Assembly (NCBI GenBank): GCA_029051085.1
Contig: JAIDLK010000015.1
Location: forward strand, 1-5,150
Direction: 5' to 3'
DNA from: Alphaproteobacteria bacterium
GTDB taxonomy: Bacteria; Pseudomonadota; Alphaproteobacteria; Rs-D84
DNA: 5,150 nucleotides
Below are positions 1 through 5,150 of this stretch, one piece after another; the first letter of the stretch is position 1, and every line of letters starts with the position of its first letter. The translations under genes and the position numbers were made by a program. Under the pieces are notes generated by a model. It was not told the DNA's origin. It was given only the letters and a program-made list of their open reading frames with translations, and made no database searches.

Positions 1-425
1 AAAATGCGCATGCGAAAATACTCACCCGGGGCAGAAGAATATTTTGGTACCGGGTTCAATGCATATTCTTCAAATAACGGATTTACCAGGTTTTCATTGC
101 AATTGACCATAATAGTACCCTTGTCATCAAGAGCCCATGTATGCAGCCGCCAACGGGTGATATTTGACCGCAGCTGCACTTTTAACGGAGTCGTCTGCCC
201 TTCTGCGTGCTCTATTATCAAAAAATCTATGTTTTTATGCATTTTCCTGCAAAATTTATTACAAAGACGCACAACATCCGCATCTGATGTATCCGTATAA
301 TGTGAAAACCATACAAGTAAAACACGTTCATTTCGCTTTATATTTTTATAAAACCGCCTGATACGACGATTATACTTATCCGAGACCGCAGGAAATGATT
401 CTGCAGGGGAACACCAACCGGAAAA
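1..425 (-). pseudogene. Out-of-frame continuation of the DUF1796 domain (partial at window edge)
   Basis: In the -1 frame relative to the upstream gene, the minus strand is open from just after a TGA at 428-426 to the window edge, about 141 codons without a stop. It reads as the missing second half of the DUF1796 domain: PAESFPAVSDKYNRRIRRFY (a basic KYxRRIxRFY helix), then NERVLLVWFSHYTDTSDAD (a hydrophobic strand with an acidic loop), then NIDFLIIEHAEG and ITRWRLHTWALDD. It has no start or ribosome binding site of its own, so it is best read as one gene with the 1684-338 product, broken by a single-base loss between about 426 and 400. The C4 run at 406-409 is the simplest place: a fifth C there joins HDFPVGVP to PAESFPAV. 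It could be a real lesion, a sequencing indel or, less likely, recoding. The gene's 3' end lies outside the window. Confidence 0.8.
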
Positions 426-1684
426 TCATGATAAAAATCAAATCCTGTTTTTATATTACGATAGTAATCGCATTTATCATCGTTAAAAATATTTGGATTT
501 TTTGGCAAAAATTCAAAATATTTAGGGTTCATAAAATATTTGAAACGACTTAGCAGCATATCAAAACGCTGTTTAAAATCAGCAGTTATAATCCAATCAA
601 ACGGTCCGGAGCATGAACGCAGATTATTTGTCTGCAGATAAAAACTGCAGGCGCAATCCCGCCCAATGGAATATATTATATCGTACATTTTCATATGTTT
701 TCCCTCCGTATGATTAAAGATCAAAAAGTTTTTATGGTCTGTTCGCGTATTATTAAGCGCGATGTTATTTGGCAGCACCCCGTTTTTATACAGCGCATAA
801 GAAAATGACAATTGGTCACGTTTTGAATATTTTTCAATACAATCCCACCATATGGCATCAATCGCACGAACCAAATCAGTATTATGCCGACGAAAGACAA
901 TATTGGTTTCATTTAACCCGTAATGTGATGGCATATTGTTTGACTGTAAAAAATGCGCCGCCCCCAGACATGCCTGAACAGTGTCGCGACCGGCATCAAT
1001 AACTGCTTGAACTTCTTCAAAAATGCAATCACGCGCATAATGTATGGGCACCAGCAATTCCGTGTCACATTTCGATATCTGAGATTCCAGATAATCGGTT
1101 AATACATTTACATTTGCGTCCAGCCATACCGATTGCCCATATTCATGGCAGCATTTTTCCGGGTGTGTTTTATGCCAGCCGGAGTTTCGCTTTGAATCCA
1201 AATCATTAAACAAGGCCCGCCGTATACGCCAAATACCTACACGCTTGCGCTTTATTAACGCCGGGTCATCCGTAAAACACACATAATCCCAGTCCGGCAC
1301 AATGTGATTATGCGAAATCAAATCATCATAGCCGCGCGAAACATATGTATAGCACACTGTTTTTGCTCGTCTAAGACGTTGCATGCGCCAGTATCGTCTT
1401 ATATTACACTCAGCGGCGCCATGTCCGCTGTAGTCACCGATGCAGCCATTACGGATATAGTCAACCAGCGGACATATTTCTTTATCGCCATTCCATGCCA
1501 GATAAAGATTTGTATTAAAATTGCGTGCGGGATTGGCGCCCTCTTTCCAGCCGTTATTTAAATAATGCCACGCGGCGTCAACATTTGCCTTTAAGACATC
1601 CGGTCTTGCCGCGTAGTAATACGCGGCATCGAAATATTTCGATTCGCGGATAAGCTCCAAATCACTTTTTTCTTTATGCAACAT
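338..1684 (-). CDS. Composite DUF616 glycosyltransferase with DUF1796 domain cut by frameshift
   Basis: This 448-residue product has three parts. Residues 15-80 form a repeat-like region (YFDAAYYYAARPDV, then HYLNNGWKEGANP, then NLYL and PLVDYIRNG) of the kind that precedes many polysaccharide glycosyltransferases. Residues ~107-320 match the DUF616 (TOD1/MUCI70-like) glycosyltransferase domain: KTVCYTYVSRGYDD, WDYVCFTDDP, VWLDANVNVL with a DAN motif at 189-191, then IHYARDCIFEE and RDQLSFSYAL. From ~334 begins a DUF1796 (putative papain-like cysteine peptidase) domain: YSIGRDCACSFYL (candidate Cys 344), PFDWII, and FYHDF (His 419). The frame then leaves the domain and stops at TAA 340-338 after about 27 unrelated residues; the true continuation is in the -1 frame. 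I chose ATG 1684, which overlaps the GT8-like gene by 11 nt; TTG 1693 is the alternative, and neither has a clear ribosome binding site, suggesting coupling. DUF616 is likely catalytic; the DUF1796 role is unknown. Confidence 0.85.
   Translation of the reverse strand: MLHKEKSDLELIRESKYFDAAYYYAARPDVLKANVDAAWHYLNNGWKEGANPARNFNTNLYLAWNGDKEICPLVDYIRNGCIGDYSGHGAAECNIRRYWRMQRLRRAKTVCYTYVSRGYDDLISHNHIVPDWDYVCFTDDPALIKRKRVGIWRIRRALFNDLDSKRNSGWHKTHPEKCCHEYGQSVWLDANVNVLTDYLESQISKCDTELLVPIHYARDCIFEEVQAVIDAGRDTVQACLGAAHFLQSNNMPSHYGLNETNIVFRRHNTDLVRAIDAIWWDCIEKYSKRDQLSFSYALYKNGVLPNNIALNNTRTDHKNFLIFNHTEGKHMKMYDIIYSIGRDCACSFYLQTNNLRSCSGPFDWIITADFKQRFDMLLSRFKYFMNPKYFEFLPKNPNIFNDDKCDYYRNIKTGFDFYHDFPVGVPLQNHFLRSRISIIVVSGGFIKI
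692..707 (-). promoter_or_regulatory. Internal ribosome binding site and ATG in front of the DUF1796 domain
   Basis: The minus strand has GGAGG (707-703), 8 nt, then ATG (694-692), followed by a second ATG two codons on (688). This ATG lies in the frame of the DUF616/DUF1796 composite gene, exactly where the DUF1796 domain starts (MKMYDIIYSIGRDC). Sequence and spacing are as good as at any true gene start in the window. It may allow a separate DUF1796 protein to be made, or mark the start of a once-independent gene now fused in frame to the DUF616 gene. Confidence 0.55.
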
Positions 1685-2846
1685 TTTTTGCAATATTCTG
1701 TAAGCGGCTTAATTTATCATTGTAATAAATGTGTTTCGCCTTGCAATGGCGATGCCATTTACCAATAGAAAACTTACGCAAAAACTTGTAAAGGCAGACT
1801 TTGCGGCATATTGTCATAACATCAGTGTTATCTGCACAAACATTGGTGCGCATCCATAACCGACATTCATCATCAAACGGGTTGTCAAAATAATTATATA
1901 CGTCCATACGATGACGAAATACATTTCTTTCTTCTTTGGATATCTTGTCACCATTTTTATAGAAAGCATATTTAAACGGAGTTTTGCCGTGTTCAGCCTG
2001 GCCGGCATCGTTCATCATCTGCTCGTACATTAGTGACAGGTTCCAGACCGGGTCGCCTTCTTTTGCATGCTGGGCCAGCATGACTCTATGCGCACCGGAA
2101 TCAAAACCGGTAAAGTGATAAAAGCGCAATGGACGCCCATTTACATACCAACCATCTTTTTCATTACCGGTAACCGTTCTTGTCGCCAAATTCCATGTGG
2201 CAACATTATATTCCGGTTCATGAATAATTTTAACAAAATCAAACAATGCCGGCGCCAAATCACCCCACTTTTGGTCTGTAAACAGACCACCGGGGATATC
2301 ATCAAAGCAAAAGTCCATTAAACGCTCATTCCACCAATTAAGGAAACGACGACCTTTCTCATCATTTTTTACGGCAAAAAATCCGAAATTATAAACACCG
2401 TGTTTCAATGAACAAATCTCTTCATCGATAACACCACGAGTATTTTTAGCAGGCTCTATCTGGTGCGGCGTTAACAGAACACTGTTTTTGTCCAACATTT
2501 TCGACAATGGGGTCAAATCATCAAACACCCCTATATCCGGATCCAAGTACACCAGCTTGTCCGCACCGGTCTCATTTAAAATATGCAGTGCACCGGCGCC
2601 TTTGACCGCCGTACACAGCTCTACTACAGTATGTATAAAAAACCACTTGTTGTTATTTTCCGATTTGATGAAGTCTTCGGCGAACCATACATAATCAAAG
2701 TCTTCTTTCTTTATGTCAAAATCTTTTGGCAAATCATCCGAGACAACCAAATGCATTACAGCATCAGGGTTATGCTGTTTCAATGTTTTCGCCAGAACAC
2801 GCGCCTTTGGCAAATAAGATGTTGTTATGCTGGTAAAGAAATGCAT
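1674..2846 (-). CDS. GT8-like (GT-A) glycosyltransferase with basic C-terminal tail
   Basis: Probable glycosyltransferase of the GT8-like nucleotide-diphospho-sugar transferase group, 390 residues. The start MHFFTSITTSYLPKARVLA fits the family's first strand. E76-CTAVK (76-82) is a conserved helix, and LVYLDPDIGVFDDL (98-111) holds the metal-binding D-P-D. These are followed by TPHQIEP (126-132), GVYNFGFFAVKN (150-161), FTDQKWGD (189-196), HEPEYNVATWNL (209-220) and FYHFTGF (242-248), the expected order of donor- and acceptor-site motifs. The catalytic part ends near residue 280. The remaining ~110 residues are not recognised and end in a basic, Cys/His/aromatic-rich segment that may bind membrane or a partner. 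It starts 2 nt after the GT4 stop, with AAGGAG 8 nt upstream, and the next gene starts inside its last codons. Family assignment is good; substrate is unknown. Confidence 0.88.
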   Translation of the reverse strand: MHFFTSITTSYLPKARVLAKTLKQHNPDAVMHLVVSDDLPKDFDIKKEDFDYVWFAEDFIKSENNNKWFFIHTVVELCTAVKGAGALHILNETGADKLVYLDPDIGVFDDLTPLSKMLDKNSVLLTPHQIEPAKNTRGVIDEEICSLKHGVYNFGFFAVKNDEKGRRFLNWWNERLMDFCFDDIPGGLFTDQKWGDLAPALFDFVKIIHEPEYNVATWNLATRTVTGNEKDGWYVNGRPLRFYHFTGFDSGAHRVMLAQHAKEGDPVWNLSLMYEQMMNDAGQAEHGKTPFKYAFYKNGDKISKEERNVFRHRMDVYNYFDNPFDDECRLWMRTNVCADNTDVMTICRKVCLYKFLRKFSIGKWHRHCKAKHIYYNDKLSRLQNIAKNVA

Positions 2847-2848
2847 TT

Positions 2849-4087
2849 TTAGTTCTCCTTTTTCAAATGCCGTACAAAAGTTATTATTTCCTGTAAGTTA
2901 CGTTGCGGATTTATTTCACGCAACACCAACCCCCGCCGGTATGCACCGACCCGTTCCGCCGGCGCCCCCATGTTATAACACACCACAGGCAGATTCATTG
3001 ACATCGCTTCTGCCGTTGTATATGAAAATGTTTCCGGCCAAATAGATGGAATAAAAATTATGTCGATTTTATAGCGCTCTATGATTGCGGGCAAATTGTC
3101 ACGGTCATATTGTCCTAAAACCGTTAAATTGGCCGGAATACAGTCAGAGGCCTCCATATCGCCAATTATTGTTATGTTAACGTTTTCATAGTCCGGAATA
3201 TGACGACACATCTCTATAATTACATCCCGTCCCTTTACCGGCAGCATATTGCCCAGGCATGCAATATTTATTCCGTCATGCGGCGAAACAACCGCCTTGC
3301 GTAATGTCGGCACAAAATGCGGAACAAGCACTGTCTTGTTTGCCAATTGCGGATATATACGGGCAAACATCTCGCCTATTATTTTGGAAAAGACGATTAT
3401 TTCATCAACAGTTTCCGAAAAGAAACGCCCCCAATCCTGACGCCATTTAGCCACAGATTCCGCACCACTGCGCAAAATTTCATTTGCCCGGTCACAGTCA
3501 CCCAGCCTTTTGTTTCGCCAGCATTCCTCACACCCACGGGGATACGTAAAATTACAAAATTCACCGTCACAGTTGATTAAATTAAAACTGGGACATATTG
3601 ATTGAAAATCATGGGCACGGAACGAAACAAACGCATTAAACGCCGCCTTTAACGCGGCAACATAATCCAGTACTTCCGTAGATTTCGGATACCCCACCAG
3701 ATTATTTACAACAATCTTTATAACACGCATATCGCCGACGGCGGCCTGAACCTCTGCCAGTGTGGGAACCATATATTTAACAATTTTCGAGTGGTTCGGA
3801 GCAGACAGCCCGTACATGTTGCACCATGGGAAATATTGAATTCGTATTATGGCAAAACCGGAGTTTTTTAATTCATTAAACTGACGTAAAGAATATGTCT
3901 CTGTGCCACCGCCCAGCGAATGGTCAAACCACAGTATTACATTACGCTTGCGCACATAACGGCGCAAAATATGCAAAGCACTTTTCTTAGGACGCGGGGG
4001 AAATTTACATTTCAGCCATGTCCGCAGGCGCCGACGCGGTCCGGGGAACGGTATAAGCAAGCAAACTATCGTCGTAAAAGTCTTCAT
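2849..4087 (-). CDS. Family 4 (GT-B) glycosyltransferase with central Cys cluster
   Basis: Probable retaining glycosyltransferase of the GT4 / 'glycosyl transferases group 1' type, 412 residues, acting at the inner membrane on a lipid-linked glycan. The N-terminal Rossmann half contains LGGGTETY (58-65), the glycine-rich loop of this family. The C-terminal half contains LGNMLPVKGRDVI (278-290) and the E-x7-E signature ETFSYTTAE (352-360) that contacts the donor nucleotide sugar. In between, RAHDFQSICPSFNLI (157-171) is followed by C178, C186, C189 and C198, an HDF..CP plus Cys pattern seen in a subset of polysaccharide GT4 enzymes and possibly a metal site. Residues 1-35 are hydrophobic, then strongly basic (PRRRLR, RPKK), consistent with membrane docking. 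I prefer ATG 4087 because it makes the ATGA overlap with the GT2 stop and has AGGA 10 nt upstream; GTG 4093 is also possible. Family call firm; sugar specificity unknown. Confidence 0.92.
   Translation of the reverse strand: MKTFTTIVCLLIPFPGPRRRLRTWLKCKFPPRPKKSALHILRRYVRKRNVILWFDHSLGGGTETYSLRQFNELKNSGFAIIRIQYFPWCNMYGLSAPNHSKIVKYMVPTLAEVQAAVGDMRVIKIVVNNLVGYPKSTEVLDYVAALKAAFNAFVSFRAHDFQSICPSFNLINCDGEFCNFTYPRGCEECWRNKRLGDCDRANEILRSGAESVAKWRQDWGRFFSETVDEIIVFSKIIGEMFARIYPQLANKTVLVPHFVPTLRKAVVSPHDGINIACLGNMLPVKGRDVIIEMCRHIPDYENVNITIIGDMEASDCIPANLTVLGQYDRDNLPAIIERYKIDIIFIPSIWPETFSYTTAEAMSMNLPVVCYNMGAPAERVGAYRRGLVLREINPQRNLQEIITFVRHLKKEN
2855..2860 (-). promoter_or_regulatory. Ribosome binding site of the GT8-like gene
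   Basis: AAGGAG on the minus strand lies 8 nt before ATG 2846 and inside the last codons (Lys-Glu) of the upstream GT4 gene. It is the strongest site at an annotated gene start in the window and fixes the start of the GT8-like protein. Confidence 0.8.
4084..4087 (-). other. ATGA stop/start overlap (translational coupling)
   Basis: The minus strand reads ATGA here. The TGA (4086-4084) ends the GT2 gene and the ATG (4087-4085) starts the GT4 gene. Four-base overlaps of this kind usually indicate one mRNA and re-initiation by the same ribosomes, which supports calling the two genes an operon. Confidence 0.8.
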
Positions 4088-4938
4088 TTCCACTTTATCC
4101 TAAAAATCGGGATGCACTCAAACAGCAGTATCCGATTATTCTTTATTTTCAGCAATGGAATACACCCGAACAAGCGCAGGCGAAAAACTGTTATATTGGA
4201 ATTATCCGACCGACGCATTTCACGCCAATATGCCGGATAAGTATTCTGTAATTCCAATGCGATGGCGTCGTGTGCACGGCTCATCTGCTGATGTCGACAA
4301 ATGGATGTACGGGACGCATGATCGCGATAGCGAACCAACACCTGCTGAATATTATAAAAATGCGTACAGGCCATCAATCGCGCCCATAAGCGATAATCTT
4401 CGGCAGGTGTATAATATTCTTCATAACGAATTGCATTATCTGTCAGTACGGAACGGCGTATCATCGCGGCACTGTGCGCAACACAGCAATCGCGTGTTAA
4501 CATTATTTTTATATCCGTGTCATATTCCGGGGCGGCAATTACGCATTCGGTCCCCCGGGACGAGAACACCTCCATCAAACCAGAAACGACACCGACGGCC
4601 GGATTTGCGTCTAAAAAAGCAACCTGGGTCTCTAATCGTGTCGGCAGGCAGATATCATCATGGTCAAAAATCGCCAGGTATTCACCACGCGCCAAATCCA
4701 GTAATTTATTACGGGCCGCCGATATACCCATATTTGTTTGATTCTTTACATATCTGATGCGCGCATCGTCATAAGACGACACAATTTTGTCCAAAGACAC
4801 GTTATCCGGACTGTCATTTAATATAATAAACTCAAAGTCTGAAAAGCCCTGCCCCAGAACGGATTCAATGCATTCACGCAGATGACCTTCGTCTGTATTA
4901 TAAATTGATGTTAAAACAGATACTTTTGGACCCGACAT
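4084..4938 (-). CDS. Family 2 (GT-A) glycosyltransferase
   Basis: Probable inverting glycosyltransferase that moves a sugar from a nucleotide-sugar donor to a growing surface glycan at the cytoplasmic face of the membrane; donor and acceptor are unknown. The 284-residue protein opens with the GT2 strand KVSVLTSIYN (5-14), followed by ILNDSPDN (39-46) in place of the usual DDGS-type loop, NMGISAARN (69-77), the metal-binding FDHDD (91-95) and PAEDYRLW (178-185), which holds the likely catalytic-base ED pair. The length is normal for a single-domain GT2. The C-terminus (251-284) has two related motifs, LFGCIPLLKIK and LFECIPIFRIK. I chose ATG 4938 because AAGGA lies 6 nt upstream. An in-frame ATG at 4971 would add 11 residues but has no ribosome binding site. 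It is the first gene of the visible run and its stop overlaps the next start (ATGA). The family call is firm; the specific activity is unknown. Confidence 0.93.
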   Translation of the reverse strand: MSGPKVSVLTSIYNTDEGHLRECIESVLGQGFSDFEFIILNDSPDNVSLDKIVSSYDDARIRYVKNQTNMGISAARNKLLDLARGEYLAIFDHDDICLPTRLETQVAFLDANPAVGVVSGLMEVFSSRGTECVIAAPEYDTDIKIMLTRDCCVAHSAAMIRRSVLTDNAIRYEEYYTPAEDYRLWARLMACTHFYNIQQVLVRYRDHASRTSICRHQQMSRAHDAIALELQNTYPAYWREMRRSDNSNITVFRLRLFGCIPLLKIKNNRILLFECIPIFRIKWK

Positions 4939-4944
4939 ACACTT

Positions 4945-4949
4945 TCCTT
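4945..4949 (-). promoter_or_regulatory. Ribosome binding site of the GT2 gene
   Basis: AAGGA on the minus strand lies 6 nt before ATG 4938. It decides the start: the alternative in-frame ATG at 4971 has no purine-rich site in front of it, and the GT2 fold begins only a few residues after the 4938 start. Confidence 0.7.
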
Positions 4950-5049
4950 GAGCACAAATATACCGCAGCATGTGAATATAAAGCTACAGTTATATATTCC
5001 TATTTTTACAGCGCCCCCGGACGCCGATATTGATGATGGGTGCCTAAAC

Positions 5050-5077
5050 AATCATAACCCCTAGCAAGTTATTGATT
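5050..5077. repeat. Imperfect inverted repeat (hairpin candidate)
   Basis: AATCATAAC and GTTATTGATT flank a 9-base loop and pair over nine base pairs with a single bulged base. It lies about 110 bp upstream of the GT2 start and would fold in a leader transcript of either strand. No T run follows, so it is not a standard Rho-independent terminator. It could be a regulator-binding site, an mRNA structure or chance. Confidence 0.4.
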
Positions 5078-5132
5078 CCAGCCTGCTTACGACAACGGCC
5101 GCACCCACCAAGTCGACTTAGAATGTGCCAAA

Positions 5133-5146
5133 CAAACGAACGTTTG
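5133..5146. repeat. Short palindrome CAAACG-AA-CGTTTG (operator-like)
   Basis: A perfect 6+6 inverted repeat with a 2-base centre, close to the window edge and about 200 bp upstream of the first glycosyltransferase gene. A second perfect palindrome, AAGTCGACTT, lies at 5110-5119. Size and symmetry fit a dimeric repressor site, but no regulator or promoter is visible to support that, and short palindromes also occur by chance. Confidence 0.3.
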
Positions 5147-5150
5147 ATTG

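Larger units (their letters stand above)
4939..5150. other. Leader / intergenic region upstream of the GT2 gene
   Basis: No recognisable gene fills these 212 bases. On the minus strand a frame is open from the edge (5148) to TAG 5046-5044 and could be the last 34 codons of an upstream gene (it would end NNLLGVMIV), but the stretch is too short to judge. Candidate -10 boxes for the minus-strand operon are TATGAT (5056-5051) and TATATT (4980-4975); neither has a convincing -35 partner. Several short palindromes lie here (5133-5146, 5110-5119, 5050-5077). I saw no JUMPstart/ops element and no terminator with a T run. Confidence 0.5.

Noticed and set aside
4..300. A 98-codon open frame on the plus strand at the left edge
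   Set aside because: The opposite strand carries the legible DUF1796 continuation through the whole stretch, and the plus-strand protein shows no family features.
338..425. Programmed -1 frameshifting to join the two halves of DUF1796
   Set aside because: The direction would be right, but no classic slippery heptamer followed by a stem-loop is visible in the overlap of the two frames. An indel is the simpler reading.
4155..4757. A 200-codon open frame on the plus strand opposite the GT2 gene
   Set aside because: It is antisense to a gene with clear, ordered GT2 motifs. Its translation is rich in Pro/Arg/His with no recognisable domain, and no ribosome binding site is evident. It is a shadow frame.
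4939..4971. Eleven-residue N-terminal extension of the GT2 protein from ATG 4971
   Set aside because: No ribosome binding site precedes 4971, whereas AAGGA sits 6 nt before ATG 4938, right where the GT2 fold begins.
5037..5107. tRNA-like gene (71-base span, 7-bp acceptor-like pair followed by CCA-like bases)
   Set aside because: Neither strand shows a T arm with TTCGA-type loop, a D arm or an anticodon stem in the right place. One 7-bp pair at this spacing is expected by chance.
5121..5132. Sigma-54-like TTGGCAC element on the minus strand
   Set aside because: The -24 half matches, but the GC/TTGCA-type -12 half is absent at the required distance.
5044..5148. C-terminal end of an upstream minus-strand gene (34 codons to TAG)
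   Set aside because: It is too short to tell from a chance open frame and has no recognisable motif. It is recorded only as a possibility in the leader entry.

Overview
The window holds a dense, single-direction block of glycosyltransferase-type genes, all on the minus strand (transcription runs from high to low coordinates). It looks like the interior of a bacterial surface-polysaccharide cluster (capsule, O-antigen or exopolysaccharide). No gene here is taxon-diagnostic. The standard bacterial code, AGGA/AAGGAG-type ribosome binding sites, ATGA-style stop/start overlaps and moderate A+T richness fit a bacterium. The protein families are commonest in Gram-negative glycan clusters, but I would not name a phylum with confidence.

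Layout in transcription order. (1) 5150-4939: a leader or intergenic stretch with several short palindromes and no confident gene or promoter. (2) 4938-4084: a GT2 (GT-A fold) glycosyltransferase with a short duplicated hydrophobic/basic motif at its C-terminus. (3) 4087-2849: a GT4 (GT-B fold) glycosyltransferase with a cysteine cluster in its middle, sharing an ATGA overlap with the previous gene. (4) 2846-1674: a GT8-like (GT-A, DPD motif) glycosyltransferase starting 2 nt after the previous stop, with an AAGGAG site. (5) 1684-338: a composite protein starting inside the previous gene. It has an N-terminal 'HYL..GWKEG.NP' repeat region, a DUF616 (TOD1/MUCI70-like) glycosyltransferase domain, and the first part of a DUF1796 putative papain-like cysteine peptidase domain.

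The main anomaly is in the last gene. Its reading frame ends at 338, in the middle of the DUF1796 domain. The rest of that domain is plainly legible in the -1 frame (425-1), with no stop up to the window edge. A single-base loss near 426-400, most simply in the G4/C4 run at 406-409, would explain this. The DUF1796 part also carries its own well-spaced GGAGG site and ATG at 694, so it may be, or may once have been, a separate gene or an internally initiated product.

The four genes would be co-transcribed and translationally coupled. By inference they add successive sugars, or sugar-like decorations, to one glycan on the cytoplasmic face of the membrane. No sugar-nucleotide synthesis, flippase, polymerase or export gene lies inside the window, so the structure of the product cannot be predicted. 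I saw no mobile element, CRISPR array, tRNA or rRNA.
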